64,000 nucleotides of DNA from Anaerolineae bacterium (lineage in GTDB: Bacteria > Chloroflexota > Anaerolineae > DRVO01): the NCBI GenBank assembly GCA_013178015.1, contig JABLXR010000024.1, positions 25,284 through 89,283 on the forward strand, in the 5' to 3' direction. A model generated the notes under the pieces. The model ran no database searches and had not been told where the DNA came from. It was given only the letters and a program-made list of their open reading frames with translations. This document shows positions 27,055 through 35,679 of this stretch, piece after piece. A program made the position numbers and the translations under genes. Within the stretch, counting starts at the first letter, position 1; each line of letters starts with the position of its first letter.

Positions 27055-28268
27055 TCGGAGCGTTCTGGTGGACGTTGCTGCTGCTGCTCTACCTCCTTAG
27101 CGCCGTCACCCGGGACGCTCGCCTGTTCCTCTTCGCCCTCATGCTGACGGCAGCTGCCTCCGTGTCGGCATTGTGGGCGCGCTACTCCCTCTCAGAGCTC
27201 CGCTATAGCCGGCGGTTCGCCCGCCGCCGACTGGAGTTCGGAGAGGAGACCGAGCTGACGCTGGACATCTACAACGCCAAGCCTCTCCCCCTGCCCTGGG
27301 TCCTTATCAGCGATCAGTACCCGGACGGCGTCGAGCTCCTTACCGGTCAGCTGGGGGTCAGCCGCGCCGTCAGCTTCAAAAGCGCCCTCGTCAACTTCCT
27401 GGCCTTGCGCTGGTATGAGAGAGTCCGGCGAGTGTACCGCCTGCGGGGCAGCAACCGAGGCGTCTTCCGCTTCGGGCCGGTGGACATCTACGCCGGCGAC
27501 GTGTTCGGCTTTCGTCGCCAGCACCGGTACCAGGAGACCATTGACCGGCTCATCGTCTACCCCAAGGTGGTGCCAGTGGAGGTGCTGGGACTGCCCGCTG
27601 CCCGTCCTTCGGGCGACTTCGCCGCCACCAGGCGAGTGCTGGAAGACCCACTCCGCTTCCGGGGTGTGCGGGAGTACCAACCCGGCGACAGCATTCGCTT
27701 CGTCCACTGGAAGGCCACCGCCCGCTTGGGGCAGCTGCAGACGCGCGTCTTCGACCCCAGCGCCAGCCGGGTGCTCATGCTGGTGGTGGATGTCCAGACC
27801 GCCGAGCGGCCTTACAGCCTGGTGCCCGAGTACTTGGAGTTGCTCGTGACGGCGGCAGCCTCGCTGGCCGCGGATAGCCTGAGCGCCGGGTACTCCGTGG
27901 GGCTCATGGCCAACACCGGGCCGGTGGAGAGCAGCGAGCTCATCCGCATACCGGCCGGTCGGCATCCGGATCAGATCGCCGTGCTTCTGGAGGCCATGGC
28001 CCAGCTGACGGGCTTCCGCCTAATGCCGTTGCCCCGTCTGCTCTCCGTCATAGGCGCCGATCTGCCCTTCGGCGCCACCGTCATCGTGCTCACGTCGCGG
28101 CCCAGCGAGGAGACGCAAGAGCAGTTGCTCGCCCTCCAGGATCTGGGCTACGCCGTTACTCTGCTCACAGTGGGAGAGGAACCACCCGACATCGCCCCTC
28201 AGCTTGAGACCCACCACCTGGGCGGCGCCGAGAGTTGGAATGAACTGGCATCGCTTCAACTGGCTTGA
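27051..28268 (+). CDS. DUF58 domain membrane protein
   Basis: This 405-aa protein has two hydrophobic segments in the first 45 residues, then a beta-rich region, and the DUF58 core LRFRGVREYQPGDSIRFVHW with KATARLGQLQTRVFDPS. The following VLMLVVDVQT resembles a von Willebrand A-like fold with a modified metal site. In known clusters such proteins are clients of MoxR. It starts by overlapping moxR and ends inside the next gene, which makes the three genes one translational unit. Confidence 0.92.
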   Translation: MIGAFWWTLLLLLYLLSAVTRDARLFLFALMLTAAASVSALWARYSLSELRYSRRFARRRLEFGEETELTLDIYNAKPLPLPWVLISDQYPDGVELLTGQLGVSRAVSFKSALVNFLALRWYERVRRVYRLRGSNRGVFRFGPVDIYAGDVFGFRRQHRYQETIDRLIVYPKVVPVEVLGLPAARPSGDFAATRRVLEDPLRFRGVREYQPGDSIRFVHWKATARLGQLQTRVFDPSASRVLMLVVDVQTAERPYSLVPEYLELLVTAAASLAADSLSAGYSVGLMANTGPVESSELIRIPAGRHPDQIAVLLEAMAQLTGFRLMPLPRLLSVIGADLPFGATVIVLTSRPSEETQEQLLALQDLGYAVTLLTVGEEPPDIAPQLETHHLGGAESWNELASLQLA

Positions 28269-29742
28269 CTACGTCCTGATACCGCTGCTTTCGGCCTCCA
28301 TGCGCGCGGCCTGGATGGTGCCCCTCGTCAATGCCTTGCTAGCGAGCGGCTTCTTTGTACCTCGCGGCCTCCATCTGCCCTTCTGGCTGCCTCTGCTGCT
28401 ACTGGTCGGCGGCTCGACTATGGCTCACGCCCTATCGGCGCGGCCCGTGGGTCGGATCATTGCCGGGCTGGCAGGCTTGCTCGCCGTGTTCCTGGTGCTG
28501 CTGGTGGTCATGCCCGGCCCGGATGCGGGGCTTCTCGACTGGCTGGCGAGCCTCTACCGCCAGGCTACCGTCTGGACTGCAGACGCTCCCGCCGTTTGGG
28601 TGGTCTTCGCCGTAGGTGCCGGGCTATGGATGCGGGCCATCACCGTGGATTGGTCCGAGGTGGAGCCCTTGCGCCGGGGCTTCATGACCGGCGTGATCGC
28701 TCTGGCGCTGATGACGCTGGCCGGGGCCACCCGCCATAGCCTGGGTCTGGGGCTCATCAACGGGATCATGGAACCAGTGCTGGTGTTCCTTGCCTCCGGC
28801 ATGGGCGCTCTCGCCCTCACCGACATCAGCCGCACCGTCCGCCAGAGTCTGCGCGCCGGCGGCGGCATGCCCTCACTGGGACGCTTCTGGTACCTGGTGG
28901 TAGTAGTGGTGGTGGCCGTAGTGGTGCTGTCCGGCTGGGCGGCCACCTTCCTGGTGGACCCGGAGTCGGTGGTGTCCGTGGTGCGCTGGTTCTCTCCCGT
29001 GCTCAGGATCATCACCGGCGTACTGGCTTACATCATCGTGGCCTTCGCCTACATCATCTTCCGGCTTCTGGCCCCCCTCATCCAATGGCTGAACAGCCTC
29101 ATCTCCGAAGAGGCACGAGAGGAACTGGCCCTGCCCACCCCGGAGCCACCCGAGAGTTTCGAGGAGTTCCTCAGTCGCCCAGAAGAGGTTGCGGGTGTGC
29201 CGCCCTGGATAGGAACGCTGGTGATCCTGCTGATCGTGGCGGTAGTGGTGCTGCTCTTCGTGTGGCTACTAAGGCGCCGGTTCGTGAGCAGCGCCGAGGG
29301 AGTTCAGGAGACACGGGAGGTGGACTGGTCTCTGCAACTGATGCGAGACCAGGTATCGCAGTGGCTGGCACGACGCCGGCCTCAGCGCCGCTCGCAATTC
29401 GTCCCTCTGGAGCCCGGCGAGGACCCACGGGTGATCATACGGCAAGCTTACCGGCGAATGCTCAAGCTGACGGCCGAGCGAGGCCTGAACCACCGGCCCT
29501 GGGAGACACCGTGGACGTACGGAAGGTCGCTCTCCCACCGACTGCCCGACATCGCCGACTCCATTGAGGCCCTGACCCGCGCCTACAACGTAGCCCGCTA
29601 CTCGCCCCTGCCCCCGGACGAAGGCACGGTGGAGCGGGCGCGGGAGGCCCTCGGTCGCATCGAGAGCTGGCTCTTCCGCTACGAGACGCCCGACTCGGAC
29701 GGACGGCGCCCGTCGGAGCTGGGCAGCCCCAGCCCGGGGTAG
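28240..29742 (+). CDS. Membrane protein with C-terminal DUF4129
   Basis: The 500-aa protein has several transmembrane segments in residues 20-220, two more near 225-280 and 325-350, and a cytosolic tail with AYRRMLKLTAERGLNHRPWE and PWTYGRSLSHRLP, the DUF4129 signature usually found at the end of transglutaminase-like membrane proteins. No transglutaminase Cys-His-Asp core is seen, so this is a version lacking the enzyme. ATG 28240 lies 29 bp inside the DUF58 gene. Its last 64 bp overlap the 3' end of tsaD on the other strand. Confidence 0.82.
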   Translation: MNWHRFNWLDYVLIPLLSASMRAAWMVPLVNALLASGFFVPRGLHLPFWLPLLLLVGGSTMAHALSARPVGRIIAGLAGLLAVFLVLLVVMPGPDAGLLDWLASLYRQATVWTADAPAVWVVFAVGAGLWMRAITVDWSEVEPLRRGFMTGVIALALMTLAGATRHSLGLGLINGIMEPVLVFLASGMGALALTDISRTVRQSLRAGGGMPSLGRFWYLVVVVVVAVVVLSGWAATFLVDPESVVSVVRWFSPVLRIITGVLAYIIVAFAYIIFRLLAPLIQWLNSLISEEAREELALPTPEPPESFEEFLSRPEEVAGVPPWIGTLVILLIVAVVVLLFVWLLRRRFVSSAEGVQETREVDWSLQLMRDQVSQWLARRRPQRRSQFVPLEPGEDPRVIIRQAYRRMLKLTAERGLNHRPWETPWTYGRSLSHRLPDIADSIEALTRAYNVARYSPLPPDEGTVERAREALGRIESWLFRYETPDSDGRRPSELGSPSPG

Positions 29743-30758
29743 ACATCCAGGTCCCACCCCACCCGGGCCGACTCCTGTTGGTAGTACGCGGCCGCCGCCA
29801 CCATGGCGGCGTTGTCGGTGCAGAGCTGCTTGGGGGGATAGCGTAGAGGGATTCCCTTGAGGCTCTGGCTCATCACCTGGCGCAGGCGGCTATTGGCGGC
29901 CACTCCTCCGGCCAGTAGCACCTGACGCACGCCGTACTCCTGAGCTGCCTCCGCCGTCTTGCTCACCAGAGCATCCACCACCGCCTCCTGGAAGGCGGCA
30001 GCTATGTTGGCCACCGGCAGCCGAGAGGGATTGGCCTTCTCCCCTCGGCCCCCGTAGGACTCGACCAGCCGCAGCGCGGCCGTCTTGAGCCCGCTGAAGC
30101 TGAAGTCGTAGCTATCACGCATGCGCATCCGGGGCATCTCGACGGCCGAGGCCAGTCCGTGAGCGGCCACCTTCTCGATCTCGGGGCCTCCCGGGTAGGG
30201 CAACCCCAGCAGCCGTGCCACCTTGTCAAAGGCCTCCCCGGCAGCATCGTCCACCGTCTGGCCGATGGCCTCGTAGTCGTCATGGCCGCGCATGAGAACC
30301 AGGGTGGTGTGCCCGCCGCTCACCACCAGCACTAGCAGGGGAAACTGAGGTTCAGGCTCCACCGGCTCCGCCCGATCCATGTCGGGGGGGATGAGCCAAT
30401 TGGCGTAGATGTGGGAGACGATGTGGTTGAGAGCCAGCAGAGGAAGACCACGGCCAAAGGCGATGCCCTTGGCCACGTTCACCCCCACCAGGAGCGAACC
30501 GGAGAGCCCGGGCCCGTGCGTCACCGCCAGGGCCTCTATGTCGTCCCATCCGCGCTCCAGGGGAGCCATCGCTTCCTCCACGACCAGGGAGATGGCCCTG
30601 ATGTGCTCCCGGCTGGCCATCTCCGGGAAGACACCCCCGTACTCCTGATGCAGGTGTACCTGGGAGGCGACCACGTTCGAGAGTATCCGCCGCCCCTGAG
30701 CTACCACGGCGGCGGCAGTCTCGTCGCACGATGTCTCGATTGCCAGGATTACATCCAT
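29679..30758 (-). CDS. tsaD: TsaD, tRNA N6-adenosine threonylcarbamoyltransferase
   Basis: The 359-aa protein is the catalytic Kae1/TsaD subunit that moves the threonylcarbamoyl group to A37 of ANN-decoding tRNAs. Signatures: ILAIETSCDETAAAVV, ASREHIRAISLVVEEA, VTHGPGLSGSLLVGV, the metal site LNHIVSHIYANW, SGGHTTLVLM and GGVAANSRLRQVM. It extends past the normal end by about 20 residues (GLPSSDGRRPSESGVS), and this tail lies in the 64-bp convergent overlap with the DUF4129 gene. The partner TsaB begins at the window's left edge. Confidence 0.97.
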   Translation of the reverse strand: MDVILAIETSCDETAAAVVAQGRRILSNVVASQVHLHQEYGGVFPEMASREHIRAISLVVEEAMAPLERGWDDIEALAVTHGPGLSGSLLVGVNVAKGIAFGRGLPLLALNHIVSHIYANWLIPPDMDRAEPVEPEPQFPLLVLVVSGGHTTLVLMRGHDDYEAIGQTVDDAAGEAFDKVARLLGLPYPGGPEIEKVAAHGLASAVEMPRMRMRDSYDFSFSGLKTAALRLVESYGGRGEKANPSRLPVANIAAAFQEAVVDALVSKTAEAAQEYGVRQVLLAGGVAANSRLRQVMSQSLKGIPLRYPPKQLCTDNAAMVAAAAYYQQESARVGWDLDVYPGLGLPSSDGRRPSESGVS

Positions 30759-30824
30759 TGTCCCTAACGGCTCCCGGGGCTAGCCCGAGTATATACCGGC
30801 GGATCAGTTCTGGGAAACGCAAAA

Positions 30825-30886
30825 CGCCCCTACAGGGTCCTTCGTGGTCGCGAACGCGCGGCCCCCACGCCATCGTGGTAGGGGCG
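30825..30886. other. Inverted repeat CGCCCCTAC/GTAGGGGCG in divergent gap
   Basis: CGCCCCTAC (30825-30833) and GTAGGGGCG (30878-30886) form a 9-bp stem around 44 nt in the region between tsaD and the gene at 31004. The ends resemble those of the GGGGCGAA palindromes at 35184 and 61584. No promoter was recognised with confidence here. Confidence 0.5.
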
Positions 30887-31003
30887 CTCACGACAGCATC
30901 TCTGACCGAGCGCGACGGGGCGGTGGGCGTTCTCGGTCGCCTGGCTTGACTGGACGCCCCCGGCATGGATACTGCCGGGCAACCCCTGCCACGGAGCCCA
31001 GCA

Positions 31004-32005
31004 ATGCAGATGATGAAGACCGGCATCGCTTATCACGGCAACCGCATGCTCTACCACGTGCGCGATGACATGCGCGACATCGTCGCTCATAACTGCACCT
31101 ACGTCGTCCACATGTTCAGCGAGAACGACTACATGAGGCACCGAGAGGTGCTCAAGGACATCGTCCACATCACCCACGTGCACGGCCTGGAAGCGTGGAT
31201 AGACTCCTGGGGGATGGGGCGGGTCTTCGCTGGCGAGGTGTCGGGCTGGCTCGCCGAGTACCCCGATTCGCGCCAGATCCTGAACACCGGCCAGCCGGTG
31301 GGGATGGCCTGCCTCCACAGCCGGGAGTTCCGTCAGGCCCTCCAGGGCTGGGCCGACGCGGCCGTGGCCACCGAAGCCGAGATGGTCTTCTGGGACGAGC
31401 CCCGGCTCGCCTTCCGTCCCGGGGACGAGGGGCAGGAGCCCCAGTGGGGCTGCCGTTGCCCTCGCTGCCAGGCCATCTTTCGGGATACGTATGGCTACGA
31501 CATGCCCACCGAGCTCACCGAGGACGTCAAGGACTTCCGACACGCCTCGGTGCTGGACTTTTTCAGCGAGATGACTCAGTACGTGCACGGCAAGGGGGGG
31601 CGCAACTGCCTCTGCCTTATGCCCTCCACCGATGCCCGCTTCGGCGACCGCAACTGGGAGGACTTCGCCGCCCTGCCCCACGTGGACAACCTGGGCACCG
31701 ACCCCTACTGGTTCGGCCGCCCGGTTCAGGTGCAGGGCTATGTCAGCGAATGGTCGCGGCGGCTGCTGGAGGTGTGTGCCCGCCACCGCAAGGACCATCA
31801 CCTCTGGCTGCAGTCCTTCGCCGTGCCCTCCGGCCGCGAGGTGGAGATCGTCATGGCCGCCGAGGCGGCCTACGCCGCCGGAGTACGCAACCTGGCCGCC
31901 TGGGGCTTCCGCGGGTCCGACGCCAACGACTACCGCGCCGAGCGGCCCGAAGTGGCCTGGCAGGCCGTGGGTGAAGCCTTCCGTCGGGTGCTATGGCGGT
32001 GGTAG
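31004..32005 (+). CDS. Uncharacterised protein, possible TIM-barrel glycoside-hydrolase-like fold
   Basis: The protein is about 333 aa from ATG 31004 (ATGs at 31010 and 31013 are alternatives). I do not recognise a named family. It has an alternating strand-helix pattern: YVVHMFSENDYMRHREVL, GLEAWIDSWGMGRVF, AEMVFWDEPRLAF (an acid pair at a strand end, as in barrel glycosidases), a short WGCRCPRCQAIF knuckle that could bind zinc, and HVDNLGTDPYWFGRP. No signal peptide is seen. It is followed 70 bp later by the UroD-like gene, so a joint role in a small-molecule pathway is possible. Confidence 0.7.
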   Translation: MQMMKTGIAYHGNRMLYHVRDDMRDIVAHNCTYVVHMFSENDYMRHREVLKDIVHITHVHGLEAWIDSWGMGRVFAGEVSGWLAEYPDSRQILNTGQPVGMACLHSREFRQALQGWADAAVATEAEMVFWDEPRLAFRPGDEGQEPQWGCRCPRCQAIFRDTYGYDMPTELTEDVKDFRHASVLDFFSEMTQYVHGKGGRNCLCLMPSTDARFGDRNWEDFAALPHVDNLGTDPYWFGRPVQVQGYVSEWSRRLLEVCARHRKDHHLWLQSFAVPSGREVEIVMAAEAAYAAGVRNLAAWGFRGSDANDYRAERPEVAWQAVGEAFRRVLWRW

Positions 32006-32075
32006 AATCGAGCGACTAGTGGCTAGTAGGCAACAAGGCATCCACCCGCTATCCACTGCCGGCGAGGAGCTACTT

Positions 32076-33230
32076 ATGACCTCACGCGAGCGCCTTCTGA
32101 CGGCCCTGGATCACCGCGAGCCCGACCGCGTTCCCTTCGACCTGGGCAGTACCCAGGTCACCGGCATCACGGTGAAGGCCTACCTCAACCTCCGCCGCTA
32201 CCTAGGCCTCCCCGAGGTCCAACCCACCATCCCCGACGCCATCCAGCAGCTGGCGCTCCCGGACGATGACTTGGTGGAGAGATGGGGCATTGACGTACGC
32301 GGTCTATTCCCTCTAAACGCCCACAACTGGAACGTGGTCAACCAGGACGCCGGCGAGTACTGGCAGTACACCGACGAGTGGGGCATCACCTACCACATGC
32401 CCAAGGAAGGGGGGCTCTACTACACCATCGTGCGCAGCCCTCTGGCCGGCCCCAGCACCTCCCCTCAGGCGATCGAAGCACACCCGTGGCCCGATTGCGG
32501 CGATCCTCGGCGCATCGAGGGCCTGCGGGAACAGGCCGAGCGCTACCGGGCCCAGGGCAAGGCCGTGATGATCAAGGGCGTGCTGGCCGGCATCTTCGAG
32601 ATGGCCCAGCGCCTCCGGGGCACCGAGGACTTCATGGTGGACCTGCTGGCGGACCGTGCCTCGGCCGAGGCGCTGCTGGACAAGATGGTCCAGTGCAAGC
32701 TGGACTTCTGGGAGATGGCCCTGCCCCGGCTGGGCGATGTGGTGGACGCGGTCTCCGAGGCGGACGACTACGGCACCCAGATATCGCAACTCATCTCGCC
32801 CCGTATGTTCCGCGAGGTAATGAAGCCCCGGCTGCGAGTGATCCATGAACGCATTCACCAGCTGGCGCCCCACGCCAAGCTCTTCTTCCATACCTGCGGC
32901 AGCGTGCGCGAGATCCTGCCGGACCTCATAGAGGTGGGAGTGGACATCCTCAACCCAGTGCACGTGCGGGCCGCCGGTATGGAGCCAGCCGCCCTGAAGC
33001 GGGACTTCGGCGATGCGCTGGTGTTCTGGGGCGGGGGAGTGGACACCCAGGGGGTGCTGCCTCATGGCACCCCGGAGGAGGTGCGAGAAGACGTCAGGCG
33101 CAACGTCGAGGCCCTGATGCCCGGCGGCGGCTACGTCTTCAACACCATCCACAACATCCAGGCCGACGTGCCTCCCGAGAACATCGTGGCCATGTGGGAA
33201 ACAGTCATGCAGATAGGTTACAGGGAATAG
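32076..33230 (+). CDS. Uroporphyrinogen decarboxylase-like (UroD/MtaA family) protein
   Basis: The 384-aa protein starts at ATG 32076 with GGCGAGGAGC upstream; an open frame reaching to 31632 is a shadow of the previous gene. It has MTSRERLLTALDHREPDRVP, KLFFHTCGSVREILPDLIEVG and FWGGGVDTQGVLPHGTPEEV, typical of UroD-superfamily methyltransferase-like proteins rather than haem-pathway HemE. Some relatives move methyl groups to or from corrinoid proteins. Its last codons (after ATGCAG) come from the heptamer array that follows. A paralogue at 51551-52833 is frameshifted. Confidence 0.85.
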   Translation: MTSRERLLTALDHREPDRVPFDLGSTQVTGITVKAYLNLRRYLGLPEVQPTIPDAIQQLALPDDDLVERWGIDVRGLFPLNAHNWNVVNQDAGEYWQYTDEWGITYHMPKEGGLYYTIVRSPLAGPSTSPQAIEAHPWPDCGDPRRIEGLREQAERYRAQGKAVMIKGVLAGIFEMAQRLRGTEDFMVDLLADRASAEALLDKMVQCKLDFWEMALPRLGDVVDAVSEADDYGTQISQLISPRMFREVMKPRLRVIHERIHQLAPHAKLFFHTCGSVREILPDLIEVGVDILNPVHVRAAGMEPAALKRDFGDALVFWGGGVDTQGVLPHGTPEEVREDVRRNVEALMPGGGYVFNTIHNIQADVPPENIVAMWETVMQIGYRE

Positions 33231-33364
33231 GTTATAGGGAATAGGTTATAGGTTACAGGGAACAGGTTGTAGGGAATAGGACATAAGCGACGCAAAGGCT
33301 ATTCCCTATTCCCCTATTCCCTAACCCCTATAACCTATAACCTGTAACCTGTAACCTATAACCT
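33215..33364. repeat. Inverted heptamer array (site F) supplying both convergent stop codons
   Basis: Left units (33215-33284) are AGGTTAC, AGGGAAT, AGGTTAT, AGGGAAC, AGGTTGT and similar, ten in all. The right arm (33301-33364) holds their complements ATTCCCT, ATAACCT, GTAACCT. The UroD-like gene ends at TAG 33228-33230 inside the left arm, and the minus-strand gene ends at TAG 33356-33358 inside the right arm. Same vocabulary as sites A and G. Confidence 0.95.
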
Positions 33365-33622
33365 CATCTCCCTCAGGGTCCTGACGCTCCAGTTGCTGAG
33401 GTAGCCGCGGTAGGGAGCCACGTACGTCTCGATGGCCTTCTGTACGTCCTCTACCTTGTCGTCCTCGGCGTCCAGTTCCAGCGTGTACCGGGGGGAACTG
33501 CCGGCCCGGTACACCCGCACGCCCGTCACGCCCGGGATGGAGCGCGCCTGAGAGATAGCCTGCCTGCCCTCGTAGCTGTCAACGGCTTCGTAGGAGTCGA
33601 AGGCGATCACCAGCTTGGCCAT
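33356..33622 (-). CDS. Small uncharacterised alpha/beta protein
   Basis: This 88-aa protein reads AKLVIAFDSYEAVDSYEG, then YRAGSSPRYTLELDAEDDK and VEDVQKAIETYVAPYRGYL, a strand-helix-strand-strand-helix pattern like small ferredoxin-fold dimers. No Cys or catalytic motif is present and the family is not recognised. ATG 33622 is preceded by AGAGAGGAGGACATCGCA. It lies 56 bp downstream of selA on the same strand. Its last two codons and stop are repeat-derived. Confidence 0.7.
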   Translation of the reverse strand: MAKLVIAFDSYEAVDSYEGRQAISQARSIPGVTGVRVYRAGSSPRYTLELDAEDDKVEDVQKAIETYVAPYRGYLSNWSVRTLREMRL

Positions 33623-33678
33623 TGCGATGTCCTCCTCTCTGCTGAGTGAAGCGCTGGCTGTGTCTCTGTCTCTATTCG

Positions 33679-35049
33679 TTACCGGTCGCCCCGACCGGTC
33701 AGTGCCATTCGAACCCTGACGATGAGCGCCTCGTCTTGGCCCGGGAGCACCGTTCGGGGATCGAGGACGAGGGCGTCGTCCTCCACCCGGGCGATCACCG
33801 GGGGCTCACCGTGCCGCAGCGCCACTGCCGCTGCCTGGGGATCGGCCAGGGGCAGGGCCAGCACCACGGTGGGCAGGGTCTGTCCCGGCAACGAGCCCCC
33901 GCCCACGGCGCTTCGGCTCGGGCGCAACTCCCCCCGCCCCAGAGCCTCCCGCCAGCGGCGCGCCCGTGCCTCCAGGTCGGACACGTCGGCGGCGATCATG
34001 CGCCAGACGGGGACCGACTCCGCCTCGGCTCCCCGGCGGTACTGCAGCAGGGTGGCCTGCAGCGCCGCCAGGGTAAGCTTGCCCACGCGCAGAGCGCGCA
34101 TAAGCGGATGCCGCCGCAGGGGTGCTACGCTCTCCTCCCGTCCCACGATGACACCCGCCTGGGGCCCGCCCAGGAGCTTGTCGCCACTGAAGCTCACCAG
34201 GTCGGCTCCGGCCTCCAAGCATTCCTGTGTGGTAGGCTCATGGGCCAGTCCGTACGCGGCCGTGTCCCGCAGAGCGCCGGAGCCCACATCGGCGTAGAAC
34301 CGGGCGCCCACGCTGTGCGCTGCTTGGGCCAGTTCCTCTAGCCCCGGCTCGTGCACGAATCCCTGAAGCTGGAAGTTGCTGCGATGTACGTACATGAACA
34401 GGGCCGTCTGCTCGCCCGATGCCCGAAGGTAGTCCTCCACGTACGTGCGGTTGGTGGTACCCACCTCGACCAGGCGGGCCCCGCTCTGGGCCATCACCTC
34501 CGGAATGCGGAACCCCCCGCCGATCTCCACCAGCTGGCTGCGCGAGATCACCACTTCTCGGCCCTGGGCCAGGGTCATCAGCACTAGCAAGACTGCCGCG
34601 GCGTTGTTGTTGACCACCAGGGCGGCCTCGGCACCCGTGAGCTCGCAAAGGTCTCGCTCGGCGTGAACGTGCCGCGACCCCCGCCTGCCCTGAGCCAAGT
34701 CGTACTCCAGGGTGCTGTATCCCCCCGCCACCGAGGCCATTGCTTCGAGAGCCTCGGGTGCCAGCGGGGCCCGGCCAAGATTGGTATGCACGATAACGCC
34801 GGAAGCGTTGATCACCGGGCGCAACGAGGGTCGGGTAAGGGCCTCCACTACCTGGCGCACCGCTGTCGCCCAATCCGCCTGCGGCGGTTCGCCCTGAAGC
34901 AGCCTTTCCCTCTCGGCCTGAGTGGCCTGACGAGCCGCCTCCACCACCACGTCGTGCCCCCAACGCTCCTCCAGGGCCCGCACTTCGGCCAGCTCAAGCA
35001 GCGCTGAGACGCTCGGTATGTGGCGCAAGGACCCGCTTTCCCGATTCAT
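33679..35049 (-). CDS. selA: SelA, L-seryl-tRNA(Sec) selenium transferase
   Basis: The 456-aa protein from ATG 35047-35049 matches bacterial SelA in length and layout: IPSVSALLELAE at the N-terminus, VINASGVIVHTNLGRAPL, VVNNNAAAVLLVL, VEIGGGFRIPEVM, VGTTNRTYVEDY and the PLP lysine in SFSGDKLLGGPQAG (Lys291). SelA makes selenocysteyl-tRNA from seryl-tRNA(Sec) and selenophosphate. The extra 39 codons upstream have no coding character. No selB, selD, tRNA(Sec) or selenoprotein was recognised in the window, although selB commonly adjoins selA. It implies UGA recoding in this genome. Confidence 0.93.
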   Translation of the reverse strand: MNRESGSLRHIPSVSALLELAEVRALEERWGHDVVVEAARQATQAERERLLQGEPPQADWATAVRQVVEALTRPSLRPVINASGVIVHTNLGRAPLAPEALEAMASVAGGYSTLEYDLAQGRRGSRHVHAERDLCELTGAEAALVVNNNAAAVLLVLMTLAQGREVVISRSQLVEIGGGFRIPEVMAQSGARLVEVGTTNRTYVEDYLRASGEQTALFMYVHRSNFQLQGFVHEPGLEELAQAAHSVGARFYADVGSGALRDTAAYGLAHEPTTQECLEAGADLVSFSGDKLLGGPQAGVIVGREESVAPLRRHPLMRALRVGKLTLAALQATLLQYRRGAEAESVPVWRMIAADVSDLEARARRWREALGRGELRPSRSAVGGGSLPGQTLPTVVLALPLADPQAAAVALRHGEPPVIARVEDDALVLDPRTVLPGQDEALIVRVRMALTGRGDR

Positions 35050-35679
35050 GGGCACCCAATGTGAAGCAGTGCAAAGAATATAGCGCCGGTCACACCGTCG
35101 GTCAAGCGCTGGTGAACGCAGGGTGCCTTCAGTCTGGAGGCGAATGGCGGCAACGGCGCCGCGCAACTGTCACCCCTGCCGTCGGGGCGAATCTTGTATT
35201 CGCCCGGATCCTGCGTTCGCCCAGGCCACCGGTCAGGGGCGCCACGGGCGAACACGAGATTCGCCCCCACGCACCGGTCTTGATGTACCCGGCGATCTGC
35301 AACCGGCTTTACACATGATGCGGGCTATACTACACTAGGCACCAGGATAGACAGCGCATTCAGACTGTTGCCAAGAGTGTGACCGAGCAGACCAATGACC
35401 CGAATCGCGTGGAGTAGCTCCCCGTAACCAACCTCACCCTCTTGCGCTTGCCCCTCCGTGTGACAGGCTCCGGGGCGACAGCGTGGTCGCCTGCCGGGCA
35501 TGTGCCGGGCGAACGCCATCCTCCAGCACGTCCGCCGGGTCATGGCCACCCCGATCTCGCTCCATAGGGAGGTCAGGCGCCGGATTAGCGTACGGCTTCA
35601 CGTAGATTGGAAGGAGGTGATGACTGCCGATAGAGCAAGCGACTGTCACGACCAACTCGAGACATTGGGAGGAACGACT
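35050..35679. other. 630-bp intergenic region with paired GGGGCGAA palindromes (site I)
   Basis: 35184-35205 (GGGGCGAATCTTGTATTCGC plus CC) is itself a palindrome, and 35246-35268 (GGGCGAACACGAGATTCGCC plus CCC) is a near-perfect inverted copy. A TATACT at 35326-35331 could be a -10 box for the following ABC operon but lacks a good -35. AAGGAGGTGATG at 35611-35622 is a strong Shine-Dalgarno-like site placed too close to its in-frame ATG. No gene was found here. Confidence 0.6.

Noticed and set aside
31632..32075. N-terminal extension of the UroD-like protein (frame open from 31632)
   Set aside because: It overlaps the previous gene out of frame; ATG 32076 has a ribosome site and starts at the conserved N-terminus.
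35110..35180. tRNA(Sec) near selA (a CTTCAGT stretch that could be an anticodon loop)
   Set aside because: Flanking bases do not form an anticodon stem, acceptor stem or T arm.
35611..35622. AAGGAGGTGATG as the real start site of the binding protein
   Set aside because: The Shine-Dalgarno is only 2 nt from the ATG, and starting there would put 20 extra residues before the signal peptide.
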